Translations under genes and position numbers: made by a program
Assembly: GCA_023393125.1 (NCBI GenBank)
Contig: JAEWMQ010000096.1
Location: forward strand, 1 to 57,581
Length of the DNA stretch: 57,581 bases
Direction: 5' to 3'
Source: Bacillota bacterium
Lineage (GTDB): Bacteria > Bacillota > Clostridia > Lachnospirales > Cellulosilyticaceae
In this document: piece by piece, positions 26,405 to 35,159 of the stretch
How the letters are laid out: each line of letters starts with the position of its first letter
Numbering within the stretch: position 1 is the stretch's first letter
Notes under the pieces: model-generated
Databases searched by the model: none
What the model was told of the DNA's origin: nothing
The model's input: the letters and a program-made list of their open reading frames with translations, nothing else

Positions 26405-26420
26405 AAGATAGGTCTATTTT
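26381..26420 (+). terminator. Terminator overlapping the HisJ-like stop codon
   Basis: Perfect 18-bp stem: AAAATAGACCTATCTTCT (26381-26398) pairs with 26403-26420 around a four-base loop. The left arm is coding sequence and the stop codon lies in the loop and right arm. Confidence 0.8.
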
Positions 26421-26702
26421 ATAAGTCATTTTATAAAAGAAATAGATAAGTAAGTATAACTTTTTCTTTAACAATAGAATAATTATTGTGAAAATATAAC
26501 CATTTTACAAATAACTATTTACAATTTATATTCAAAATTATATAATAAGTATAAATTAGTATATTAAATTATATTTTAAAGTAAGTAAATGATATATTGC
26601 AGCTGAAGAATACTCGAAATGGAGATAGCTTATGAAAAAAGAGCCATTTTTTTTGAAAAAATATGGAATCGATACCAATAACGGTATCGAGAAATCATTA
26701 AA
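26421..26702. other. AT-rich intergenic region with a palindrome
   Basis: About 280 bases without a gene. The only clear element is TCGATACC-aataac-GGTATCGA (26669-26690), 13 bases before the start of a decayed chemoreceptor gene. The stretch around it (26661-26720) resembles 27773-27835 in front of the ABC operon. Confidence 0.5.
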
Positions 26703-27520
26703 ATGAATCATCACAAGTTTAAATTGAAAAATCAACTTATAATTATTTTGTTGTGGGCGTTATACTATTAGTGGTTATCTTGATAAGCATTCTTGTTAGT
26801 AAAAAAATCACAAAACCTATTGTTAAAATGGCCTCATATATGATGTGTGTAGAAAAGGGGCAATTAGATTTTGAGCGAGAATTAGAAGAATTAGAATACA
26901 ATAATGTTGAGATGCATATTTTAGTAAAAGGTTTTACTAGTATGCTAAATACCTTAAATACCATGATAGAAAAAGCTAAAAAAGTTACTTTTTCTGTATA
27001 TGACTATACACATTCTCTTCAAGAGATGGCACAGGATACAAGTTTATCAGCAGCAGAAGGGGACAAAGGCTTTGCTGTAGTTACAGATGAAGTACGAAAA
27101 TTCTCAGTGCAAACAGAAAGTGCCATATCTAGTATAGCAACTATACTTCAGACTATAGATGAAAAGAAAAGATCTACTTTAGAACAATTAGCATTGGCTC
27201 TAGAAGTATTTAATAAACAACTACCAATGGTTAATGGAGTAACAGAAATCTTTATAGATATTGATGCTAAAATGAAAGAAGTAGATGATTCTCTTAATGA
27301 TACTCACTACATTATTAGCCAAGTGGTAGAGGAAAAAGAAACAGTTGAAAAGAAGATGAAATACATAGCACAGATAGTAGAAGAGGCTGTAAGTGTTACA
27401 GAAGAAGTTAGTGTTGAAATTATTGAGCAAATAGAAGCTTCAAAAAGTATGACACAATTAGCAAATGTACTGTCACTTACTGTGGAGCAGCTTGAAGTTA
27501 GCTACAAGATATCTGAATAA
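26703..27520 (+). pseudogene. Decayed methyl-accepting chemotaxis protein
   Basis: The remains of an MCP. A start at 26703 gives MNHHKFKLKNQLIIILLW, a typical first membrane segment, but this frame stops at 26771. A second frame, open from about 26753 to 27520, begins in a membrane helix (GVILLVVILISILVSKKITKPI), runs through a HAMP-like part, and ends in a signalling coiled coil. The ligand-binding domain between the two helices is missing, and the hairpin tip (normally QTNLLALNAAIEAARAGE) is cut to TSLSAAEG before DKGFAVVTDEVRKFS. Two deletions and a frameshift therefore indicate a non-functional gene. It may once have sensed maltodextrin, given the transporter next to it; that is inference. 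Confidence 0.8.
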
Positions 27521-27925
27521 ATCAGCATTGTATAAAATATATAAAAAATAATAAATAAATATTGCAAAAATATATTGATTTTTATTAAAAATGCGTTTAA
27601 AATAAAAATATAGAAATTGGAAACGATTTCGATGTTTATATTGTATAAAGTTTAAGGATGTAGATAGACGAATAAATTAAATATAACTAAAATATTATTA
27701 ATTAGAAAGTTTGTTATTAGTAAAATACACAAAAGGGCTATTGAACTCCTGGTTTGAATAAAAGTGAGATGGATATGGGAACGATACCGCAACACGGAAT
27801 CTAAAGTGATTCATATAAGTTTTGATCAAAGTTCTTACGATTTATATATATAATTGCAAGAATTTGATATAAATTCAGTAATTAATTATTTAAATGGACG
27901 AAAGTCTAAAATAAGGGGGATATTT
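27521..27925 (+). promoter_or_regulatory. Regulatory region upstream of the maltodextrin operon
   Basis: 405 bases without a gene. It holds a cre-like site (27617-27632), a segment resembling that in front of the chemoreceptor remnant (27773-27835), and a small hairpin GGAATC/GATTCA-type near 27796-27812. No confident -35/-10 pair was found. It is too weakly defined to call a riboswitch. Confidence 0.5.
27617..27632 (+). promoter_or_regulatory. cre-like catabolite operator
   Basis: TTGGAAACGATTTCGA matches the CcpA/LacI-type cre consensus WTGNNARCGNWWWCAW with one mismatch. Together with the HPr Ser46 encoded in this window it suggests catabolite control of the ABC operon. Confidence 0.55.
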
Positions 27926-29230
27926 ATGAGTAAAAAATTATCACTTGTAATGAGTATGGCATTAATCGGTGCTATGGGTGTATCAATGGTTGGTTGTAAT
28001 CAAACAGGCCAAACAGTAGCATCAGCATCACCATCACCAGCTGAATCAGTAGCACCATCAGAAAAACCAGCTGAAACGCCAGCTGAAGCTGAATTACCAC
28101 AGCCTGAAGATGGGGCAAAACTTACTCTTTGGGGTTCAGCAGATGACCAAGAAATGTTAACACAAATGGCAGATGCTTTTAAAACAAAATATGCTGACAA
28201 AAACATTGAAATAACTTTACGTGTAAATGGTGAAGATACAGCTAAAGACGAAGTTCAAAAAGACTTAGATGCTGCAGCTGATGTTTTCTCAATTGCTCAT
28301 GACCAGCTTGGTTCACTTGTTCAATCAGGAGCTATTTACGAAAACACACTTTTTGCTAAAAATGTAACAGATAATGATTCAGACGGTGCTATTACAGCAG
28401 CTACATATGATGGAAAAATCTATGGTTATCCAAGTGCTTCAGAAACATATTTCTTATATTATGATACATCAATCTTCAAACCAGAAGATGTAGGATCTCT
28501 TAACACTATTCTTGATGCACAGGTAGCAGATGGTGTGACAAAATTTGGTTTTGATATGGGTAATGCATACTTCTCAGGAGCATTCTTCTTAACAAATGAT
28601 TGCCAATTATTTGGTGAAACAGGAGGAGATGAAACAGTTTGTACATTCAATAATGCTGGTGGTTTAGAAATGGCTAACTTCATTGGTGGATTAAAAGCTA
28701 AAGGTGCAGCAGCATTAGATGACGCTGCTGCTGGTACACAATTTGAAGCTGGTAAATTAGGTGCATATGTAGGTGGACCATGGAAAGCAGCTGATTACAA
28801 AAAATTCTTAGGTGACCGTTATGGAGTTGCTAAATTACCAACAATCAATACTGGCTCTGCTGACAAACAAATGAAATCATTTGCTGGATTTAAATTATAC
28901 TGTGTAAAATCTAATACACAATATCCAGTAGCAGCAATGACACTTGCAGACTTCTTAACAAATGAAGAAAACCAAGTTAAGAGATTTGAAATGAGACAAC
29001 TTCTTCCAACAAATAAAGCAGCAGCTTCAAATGAAAAAGTTACTTCAGATGCAACAGTAGCAGCAACACTTGCTCAACTTGAGTTCGCTGTAGCAATGCC
29101 ATCTGTTCCTAAAATGAGCAATTTCTGGACTCCAACAGGTGCATTCACAAAAGATGCATTTGACGGTAATATTCAAGCAGCTGACATGCAAGCTAAACTT
29201 GATAGTCTTGTAAGCGATATCCTTCAATAA
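27926..29230 (+). CDS. Maltodextrin-type ABC transporter substrate-binding lipoprotein
   Basis: 434 aa solute-binding protein of the MalE/MdxE type. A signal peptide (KKLSLVMSMALIGAMGVSM) ends at lipobox MVGC, followed by a Ser/Pro/Ala/Glu-rich flexible linker to about residue 60. Then comes the binding fold with LTLWGSADDQEMLTQMADAF and the GPWKAADYKK block. Start at 27926 is chosen because AAGGGGGA stands six bases upstream and the signal peptide begins here. Unusual codon usage (preferred codons) implies high expression. Substrate, maltose or maltodextrin, is inferred from family likeness and the GH13 gene in the operon. Confidence 0.9.
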   Translation: MSKKLSLVMSMALIGAMGVSMVGCNQTGQTVASASPSPAESVAPSEKPAETPAEAELPQPEDGAKLTLWGSADDQEMLTQMADAFKTKYADKNIEITLRVNGEDTAKDEVQKDLDAAADVFSIAHDQLGSLVQSGAIYENTLFAKNVTDNDSDGAITAATYDGKIYGYPSASETYFLYYDTSIFKPEDVGSLNTILDAQVADGVTKFGFDMGNAYFSGAFFLTNDCQLFGETGGDETVCTFNNAGGLEMANFIGGLKAKGAAALDDAAAGTQFEAGKLGAYVGGPWKAADYKKFLGDRYGVAKLPTINTGSADKQMKSFAGFKLYCVKSNTQYPVAAMTLADFLTNEENQVKRFEMRQLLPTNKAAASNEKVTSDATVAATLAQLEFAVAMPSVPKMSNFWTPTGAFTKDAFDGNIQAADMQAKLDSLVSDILQ

Positions 29231-29263
29231 TAGGATTATTCTAAAACTAAATGATATGAATGA

Positions 29264-29301
29264 ACAATATTTGTTGCAGCTTTGGTTGCAACAAATATTG
29301 T
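29264..29301 (+). promoter_or_regulatory. Intra-operon hairpin after the binding-protein gene
   Basis: Perfect 15-bp stem ACAATATTTGTTGCA / TGCAACAAATATTGT with an eight-base loop and no T tract. Position between the binding-protein and permease genes fits an RNA-stabilising or partially terminating hairpin that raises binding-protein expression. Confidence 0.7.
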
Positions 29302-29345
29302 CATATATGCATATTATCTAATACTGACTGAATGGAGGCGCTTGT

Positions 29346-30737
29346 ATGAGTGGGGTAACAGTTGAAAAAGCTAAAAGTCAAAGGCTAAAGAAACAAAGTA
29401 CAAATATCTTTTCAGTATTTGCAAAAGGAGATGTATTAACTAAGCTTTCCTTCCTAATTATGGGGAGTGCAAATATTGCTAGAAAACAATTTTTAAAAGG
29501 TGTTATTTATTTAATAACAGAAGTAGCATTTATTTATTATATGGTGGTTACAGGTGTAGACAAGTTAATAGGATTTACTACATTAGGAACCAAATTACAA
29601 TCACAAGTGTATGATGAAGTCATTAAAATTAACAGAACAGTTCCTGGAGACAACTCCATGTTGTTCCTTATTTATGGGGTTGCAACATTAGCTATTATCG
29701 CAGTATTTATATTGTTTTATGTAAGCAATGTTTATAGTGCTTATAAATTACAAAAGTTGATTGAAGCAGGCAAGCCTGTACCAACTTTAAGACAAGAAAT
29801 AAAAGAATTATTTGATAAGCGATTCCATGTGACATTAATGACACTTCCTGTTATTGGGATTATGGTATTTACAGTGTTACCACTTTGCTATATGATCCTA
29901 ATAGCATTTACAAATTATGATTTGGATCATCAACCACCAGGCCAATTATTTACTTGGGTAGGGCTTGCAAACTTTGGGGAAATGCTTAACCAAGGTTCAA
30001 AATTTGGTGCTACTTTTGGACCAGTACTAGGCTGGACATTAGTATGGGCAGTTGTTGCTACTTTTTCGAACTATTTCTTTGGTATTGTTTTAGCACTTAT
30101 GATTAATAAAAAGGGTATTAAACTTAAGAAAATGTGGCGTACAATCTTTGTTATAACAATGGCTATCCCACAATTTATTTCTTTATTAATCATGAGACAA
30201 ATGCTTAATGATTATGGTGTTATTAACGTTGCTTTACAGAATTTTGGATTAACCTCTGGGCCTGTTCAATTTTTATCAGATCCAACATTGGCACGTATAT
30301 CTGTTCTTACGGTCAATTTATGGGTAGGTATTCCTTATACAATGCTAGTGACTACTGGTATATTAATGAATATTCCTAACGATTTATATGAAGCAGCAGA
30401 GATTGATGGTGCTTCTAAATTGAAGGCGTTCACTAAGATTACGATGCCATATGTTGTTTTCGTAACAGCACCTTATTTAATCACACAATTTATTGGTAAT
30501 ATTAATAACTTTAATCTTATTTACTTCCTTACAAAAGGAGAGCCTATGACGACGGACTATTACTTTGCAGGAAAGACGGACCTTTTGGTTACTTGGCTCT
30601 ATAGATTAACGGCTGACAGAAAAGATTATAGTAGAGCATCAACTATTGGTATTGCAGTCTTTGTGATATCCGCAATATTTGCTTTGATCGCTTTCCGCTT
30701 TACATCATCTAATAAGCAGGAGGAGGATTTCCAATGA
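29346..30737 (+). CDS. Maltodextrin ABC transporter permease, MalF-like
   Basis: 463 aa inner-membrane permease. The first 150 residues carry a cytoplasmic leader and two extra hydrophobic helices, as in MalF/GanP types. Six core helices follow with the EAA loop EAAEIDGASKLKAFTKITMP (about 346-365) that contacts the ATPase. A GGAGG site precedes the ATG. It overlaps the next permease gene by four bases. No ATPase gene is present in the operon, so a shared MsmX/UgpC-type ATPase elsewhere is likely. Confidence 0.92.
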   Translation: MSGVTVEKAKSQRLKKQSTNIFSVFAKGDVLTKLSFLIMGSANIARKQFLKGVIYLITEVAFIYYMVVTGVDKLIGFTTLGTKLQSQVYDEVIKINRTVPGDNSMLFLIYGVATLAIIAVFILFYVSNVYSAYKLQKLIEAGKPVPTLRQEIKELFDKRFHVTLMTLPVIGIMVFTVLPLCYMILIAFTNYDLDHQPPGQLFTWVGLANFGEMLNQGSKFGATFGPVLGWTLVWAVVATFSNYFFGIVLALMINKKGIKLKKMWRTIFVITMAIPQFISLLIMRQMLNDYGVINVALQNFGLTSGPVQFLSDPTLARISVLTVNLWVGIPYTMLVTTGILMNIPNDLYEAAEIDGASKLKAFTKITMPYVVFVTAPYLITQFIGNINNFNLIYFLTKGEPMTTDYYFAGKTDLLVTWLYRLTADRKDYSRASTIGIAVFVISAIFALIAFRFTSSNKQEEDFQ

Positions 30738-31597
30738 GCAAAAATAAAATGGGTATACAAGCCAAGAACAAAATTAGCAACACAGCAGTATATACTATAT
30801 TAACAATCTTAAGTGTTATATGGATAATGCCTATTATATGGATTATCCTTACCTCTTTTAGAGAAGAGAGAGGAGCTTTCATCAATTATATAATTCCTAG
30901 AGGTTTTACCATTAATAATTATGTTAATTTGTTCACTAATACCACATTCCCATTTGGAAAATGGTTTATGAATACTTTTATTGTTGCAGTAATTTCATGT
31001 ATTTTAAGTACCTTTATCAATGTGTCTACAGCATATGTTATGTCTAGATTGCGTTTTAAACTTAGAAAAGCTTATATGAATTTTGCACTAATCATAGGTA
31101 TGTTTCCAGGATTCATGTCTATGATTGCAGTATACTACATCTTAAAAGCGATTAATCTTACTCAAAGTTTAACGGCTTTAGTATTAGTTTATTCAGCTGG
31201 TGCAGGTATTACTTTTTACATAGCAAAAGGTTTCTTTGATACGATTTCTAAAGAAGTAGATGAAGCGGCTATGTTAGATGGTGCCACAAAAGCACAAGTA
31301 TTTACTAAGATTATTATACCTCTTTCAAAGCCAATCTTAGTAAGTACAGCACTTCAAGCCTTCATTACCCCTTGGATGGATTTCATCTTTGCTAAATTTA
31401 TCATGGGTGATAATTATGAAAAATACACAGTAGCTATTGGTTTATTTACAATGGTTAGTAAAAAAGATAATATGGATCCCTATTTTACGATGTTCGCCGC
31501 TGGTTGTGTATGTATTTCTATTCCTATTATACTTTTATTTACATATTTACAAAAATATTATGTAAGTGGTATTACTGGAGGAGCTGTTAAAGGATAG
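30734..31597 (+). CDS. Maltodextrin ABC transporter permease, MalG-like
   Basis: 287 aa, six hydrophobic helices, EAA loop DEAAMLDGATKAQVFTKIIIP near residues 174-194. The ATG overlaps the stop of the MalF-like gene (ATGA), with AGGAGGA as ribosome site inside that gene, so translation is coupled. It forms the heterodimeric channel with the preceding permease. Confidence 0.93.
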   Translation: MSKNKMGIQAKNKISNTAVYTILTILSVIWIMPIIWIILTSFREERGAFINYIIPRGFTINNYVNLFTNTTFPFGKWFMNTFIVAVISCILSTFINVSTAYVMSRLRFKLRKAYMNFALIIGMFPGFMSMIAVYYILKAINLTQSLTALVLVYSAGAGITFYIAKGFFDTISKEVDEAAMLDGATKAQVFTKIIIPLSKPILVSTALQAFITPWMDFIFAKFIMGDNYEKYTVAIGLFTMVSKKDNMDPYFTMFAAGCVCISIPIILLFTYLQKYYVSGITGGAVKG

Positions 31598-31604
31598 GTG
31601 AGGC

Positions 31605-33152
31605 ATGAAAAAAAGATGGTCTTTTATCATATTTGCCATGATTATATGCTTAATAAGTGGCTGCAGTAATGCAAAAAAAGAGTCACTTATTAAGGATAAA
31701 TATAGAAATTATTATGAGATTTTTGTGTATTCCTTTTGTGATAGTAATGGAGATGGTATAGGAGATTTAAATGGTGTAACTTCAAAACTAGATTATCTAG
31801 TGGATTTAGGGATTGATGGTATCTGGCTTACACCTATTATGCCATCGGATACGACTCACAAATATAATGTGGAAGATTACATGGCCATAGATTCTACTTT
31901 CGGGACTATGGAGGATTTCGATCGTTTGATGGAAGAATGTAATAAGAGGGGCATTAATGTCATATTAGATTTAGTTGTTAATCATACTTCTACCAAACAC
32001 CCTTGGTTTTTAAAAGCCTTGGAGGAGGTTGAAGCAGGTAAACCAGGAAAGTATGCAGATTACTACTCCTTTGTACAAAATGAAGAAGAAAAAAATAGTT
32101 TAGATGATGAGGGCGGTTATCATACAACTGGAATTGGTGATTATATGTATGAGTATGCCTTTACAGATAATATGGCTGCACTTAATTTAGAAAATAAGGA
32201 AGTTGTAACTGAAATCAACAACATCGCTAAGTATTGGTTAGATAAGGGTGTAGCAGGTTTTAGATTAGATGCTGTTAGACATTATTGTTTTGACCAAGCA
32301 AAGAGTATTAACTTTTTAAAGGAGTTTTATAAATACTGTCAAACCGTTAATCCAGAGGTTTATATGGTAGGAGAAGTATTTAGTAGCGGTAGTATGATTG
32401 AAACCTTTTATGGGGCAGAGCTTGATAGTTACTTTAACTTTATGTTTGCAAAAGCAGATGGGCGTATTACTTCTAATTTAAGAGGTAGGGCTGGAGCAGA
32501 CTTCGTTCAAAGTTTGTATAAATGGCAAGAGCGTATTTATAAAGTGAAACCTGATTATATCGATGCTAATTTCTTATCTAATCATGATACAGATCGTTAC
32601 TTTGGTGTTATAGGCAAAGATAGTGTGAAACAAAAAATGGCTGCCAGTATGTATTTAATGATGCCGGGTAATAGTTTTACTTATTATGGAGAAGAAATTG
32701 GTATGTTAGGTTCGGGGCATGATGCTAACAAAAGAGCGCCTATGGTATGGTCAACTGAGTCAAATGAAGAAATGACCACTCCTATTCCTGAAAGTGATAA
32801 TATTCCTGCCATAGAAAAAGGTGTTAAAGAGCAAGAAAAGGGAAAAGATAGTTTACTTACTTTTTATAAAAAAGCATTACATATAAGACAACAAAACCCT
32901 GAGATTGCAAGAGGTAGAATAGAGCCTATAGAATTAGAAGATAAGCAAATTGGTGCGTATACCACTACTTATAATGATTCTGAAGTCATTATTATTCATA
33001 ATCTAGGAGATCAAACAAAAACGATCACTTTAGATAGGAACGTTTATGGCTATAGTAAAATTCAAGACTCTCTATTAACAGGTGATGAAAAAGCTACGTT
33101 AAAAGGCAGTGAAATCATATTACCACCTATGTCTACAGTAATCTTGAGATAA
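31605..33152 (+). CDS. GH13 alpha-amylase-family lipoprotein
   Basis: 515 aa. Signal peptide with lipobox LISGC (C20), so the enzyme is tethered outside the cell, where it would cut starch or maltodextrin for the transporter. Barrel features: calcium-site-like DSNGDGIGDLNG, region I DLVVNHTS, nucleophile D222 (GFRLDAVRHY), acid/base E257 (MVGEVFSS), D328 (LSNHDTDR). It starts seven bases after the MalG-like gene. The family includes oligo-1,6-glucosidases and alpha-amylases; exact specificity is not readable. Confidence 0.92.
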   Translation: MKKRWSFIIFAMIICLISGCSNAKKESLIKDKYRNYYEIFVYSFCDSNGDGIGDLNGVTSKLDYLVDLGIDGIWLTPIMPSDTTHKYNVEDYMAIDSTFGTMEDFDRLMEECNKRGINVILDLVVNHTSTKHPWFLKALEEVEAGKPGKYADYYSFVQNEEEKNSLDDEGGYHTTGIGDYMYEYAFTDNMAALNLENKEVVTEINNIAKYWLDKGVAGFRLDAVRHYCFDQAKSINFLKEFYKYCQTVNPEVYMVGEVFSSGSMIETFYGAELDSYFNFMFAKADGRITSNLRGRAGADFVQSLYKWQERIYKVKPDYIDANFLSNHDTDRYFGVIGKDSVKQKMAASMYLMMPGNSFTYYGEEIGMLGSGHDANKRAPMVWSTESNEEMTTPIPESDNIPAIEKGVKEQEKGKDSLLTFYKKALHIRQQNPEIARGRIEPIELEDKQIGAYTTTYNDSEVIIIHNLGDQTKTITLDRNVYGYSKIQDSLLTGDEKATLKGSEIILPPMSTVILR

Positions 33153-33169
33153 AGAAAGAATAAATAAAG

Positions 33170-33241
33170 GCTACAAATTTAATACCTTAACTATACTAAC
33201 ATAAGTGCCTAGAGTTAGTATGTTAGGGATTAAATTTGTAG
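33170..33241 (+). terminator. Long hairpin after the maltodextrin operon
   Basis: CTACAAATTTAAT ... ATTAAATTTGTAG outer stem and ATACTAAC ... GTTAGTAT inner stem around an 11-base loop. The T tract is poor (CTCTTGTATTT), so termination may be Rho-dependent or the hairpin may protect the 3' end. Confidence 0.65.
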
Positions 33242-33296
33242 CTCTTGTATTTGAGATAAGAATCAGAGGAATATTTAATATAAATAGAGAATTTGC

Positions 33297-33325
33297 TTGA
33301 CATATAAATTTTATTTAGGTATAAT
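33297..33325 (+). promoter_or_regulatory. Sigma-A promoter of tRNA-Pro
   Basis: Perfect consensus: TTGACA (33297-33302), 17-base spacer, TATAAT (33320-33325). Confidence 0.93.
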
Positions 33326-33359
33326 AATAAAGTCGATTGAAGAAGAGACAAGCTATTAT

Positions 33360-33434
33360 CGGGGTGTGGCTCAGTTTGGCTAGAGCGCCTGATTTGGGTT
33401 CAGGAGGCCGCAGGTTCGAGTCCTGTCACCCCGA
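33360..33434 (+). tRNA. tRNA-Pro (TGG anticodon)
   Basis: 75-nt cloverleaf: acceptor CGGGGTG/CACCCCG, anticodon stem CCTGA/TCAGG with loop TTTGGGT giving TGG, discriminator A. CCA not encoded. Single-gene transcript with own promoter and terminator. Confidence 0.95.
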
Positions 33435-33438
33435 TGCT

Positions 33439-33477
33439 AAAACCAGTTAAGTTAATGATAACTTAACTGGTTTTTTT
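33439..33477 (+). terminator. Intrinsic terminator of tRNA-Pro
   Basis: AAACCAGTTAAGTTA / TAACTTAACTGGTTT, 15-bp stem, four-base loop, seven T residues. Confidence 0.94.
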
Positions 33478-33526
33478 GTTTGTCTAGGAGATTACTGTAT
33501 ACAGATAGTTATATCGTATCATTTTT

Positions 33527-33583
33527 AATAAAAGGAGCACTATACACAGAGAATTTAGTTCTGTGTATAGTGCTCCTTTTATT
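33527..33583. repeat. Perfect 24-bp inverted repeat
   Basis: AATAAAAGGAGCACTATACACAGA-type arm at 33527-33550 is exactly complementary to 33560-33583 around a nine-base loop. T residues occur on both outer flanks, so it could terminate in either direction, but no gene ends here. It lies between tRNA-Pro and galT in a 249-base gap. Confidence 0.85.
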
Positions 33584-33608
33584 ATGGTATGAGGAGGACT
33601 AAATGCCT

Positions 33609-33651
33609 AATAAAAAACAGCTCAAGGAAGCTACTTAACTAGCTTGAGCTG
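33609..33651 (-). terminator. Intrinsic terminator of the gal operon
   Basis: On the minus strand, CAGCTCAAG / CTTGAGCTG stem followed by TTTTTTATT, 33 bases after the galT stop. Confidence 0.85.
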
Positions 33652-33683
33652 CTAAAATCATACATATTATTTCAAGGGAGATA

Positions 33684-35156
33684 TTATAGAGTATGAATAA
33701 ACTTTTTGAAATGAGTAAGTCCTTCTTCATTCAATTTAAAAACACCTGCATCTTCTAATACACGGGTGAATTTTTTGCCTAAGGCTGTGTATGTAAAAGT
33801 GGTGATATCACTACCATCATAAAGTGTTTTCAGTTCATTTGCCCAAGGTAGATGATAGGGTTTCACTTCTACTTGTTTACCTTGTATGTATGCCTTAACC
33901 TCTTCAAGTTCGTTAAGGAGACGACCTGGCAAAATGGCAAGTCCCATGACTTCAATTAAACCGATGTTTTCCTTTTTGATGTGATGTACGTCAGCATGAG
34001 GATGAAAGATTCCTAGAGGATGCTCATCTGTTGTGCGGTTATTGCGAAGTACAACATACATAACATAATTTTCACCTACTTTTTTTGCAATAGGTGTAAT
34101 GGTATTATGCCTATTGCCATGTGTTTCGGCTAAAATATTTATCTCTGGGTCTGCATAAGTCTTCCAAGTCTCATAAATATAGTTGGTACATTCAGCCACA
34201 TCCTCTAAGTGAGGGCTTGAGAGTTTGATTGTAGTAAGGGGCCAATTTAATATCTCTACAGTAACGCTAGGATAAGTAGTAAGTATGAAGCTTTCTAATG
34301 CTGTGGCACGATTAATAGGAAACTCATAACAACCGCCCTGATAATGTTCGTGAGATAAAATAGAGCCTCCTACAATAGGTAAGTCCGCATTTGAACCAAT
34401 GAAATAATGAGGAAATAGCTTAACGAAATCTAATAAGTTATAAAAGCTATTTTTTGTTAATGACATAGGTTCGTGAGTTTGAGAAAGCAAAATACAATGT
34501 TCGTTATAATAAAGATAAGGAGAATATTGCAGCATCCAATCTTTATGATTAAGATGAAGAGCTATGGTGCGATGATTAGCACGATCAGGATGTGACAAAG
34601 TACCTGCATATCCCTCGTTTTCAATGCAGAGCAAGCAACTTGGATAGTGGCTTGTTGGTGCACTTTTTAATCTAGCAATTTCTTTTGGATCTTTTTCAGG
34701 TTTAGAAAGATTAATAGTAATGTCTAAAGGACCATAGGGAGAGGTTGCTTTAAACTCCACATTTTTAGCAATACGATTCATTTTAATATAATTTGAGTTT
34801 TGACTCAGCTCATAGAAATAAGAGGTTGCTGATGCTGGAGCCTTCTTATAAGCTTTCCAAAAATCGTCCTCAACTCTTTGAGGAGAAGGTAAAAAAACAT
34901 TCATTATCGTACTAGTAAAGATATCTTTTTCGGCTAAAGTATCTTCAATGAGTTGTTTGCTAACAGCTATATCAGCTAATGCATCTAAGGTCTCATAGAA
35001 GTTTAAAGAGCACATTTCAGAGGAAGCAATATATTCGGTTTCCTTGTAAAGTGCCATAACACGGTTGCGTACATAAATACTATCACGTTTTGTAATTAAT
35101 TTATTGTCTATAGCAATGGTAATGAGCCTTTCAATAAGGGTGCAAAGAGAAGTCAT
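33684..35156 (-). CDS. galT: Galactose-1-phosphate uridylyltransferase, Firmicutes type
   Basis: Exchanges UMP between UDP-glucose and galactose-1-phosphate in the Leloir pathway. 490 aa, the length of the GalT class found in Firmicutes and unlike the 350-aa E. coli type. Recognisable blocks include HYPSCLLCIENEGYAG, SHEHYQGG (nucleophilic His region), AETHGNRHNTITPIA and HPHADVHHIKKENIG. Last gene of galK-galE-galT; only three bases separate it from galE. Confidence 0.95.
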   Translation of the reverse strand: MTSLCTLIERLITIAIDNKLITKRDSIYVRNRVMALYKETEYIASSEMCSLNFYETLDALADIAVSKQLIEDTLAEKDIFTSTIMNVFLPSPQRVEDDFWKAYKKAPASATSYFYELSQNSNYIKMNRIAKNVEFKATSPYGPLDITINLSKPEKDPKEIARLKSAPTSHYPSCLLCIENEGYAGTLSHPDRANHRTIALHLNHKDWMLQYSPYLYYNEHCILLSQTHEPMSLTKNSFYNLLDFVKLFPHYFIGSNADLPIVGGSILSHEHYQGGCYEFPINRATALESFILTTYPSVTVEILNWPLTTIKLSSPHLEDVAECTNYIYETWKTYADPEINILAETHGNRHNTITPIAKKVGENYVMYVVLRNNRTTDEHPLGIFHPHADVHHIKKENIGLIEVMGLAILPGRLLNELEEVKAYIQGKQVEVKPYHLPWANELKTLYDGSDITTFTYTALGKKFTRVLEDAGVFKLNEEGLTHFKKFIHTL

Positions 35157-35159
35157 AAC

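Noticed and set aside
26590..26702. Possible cyclic-di-GMP riboswitch before the chemoreceptor remnant
   Set aside because: None of the conserved core of class I or II c-di-GMP aptamers is present; only a simple palindrome is seen.
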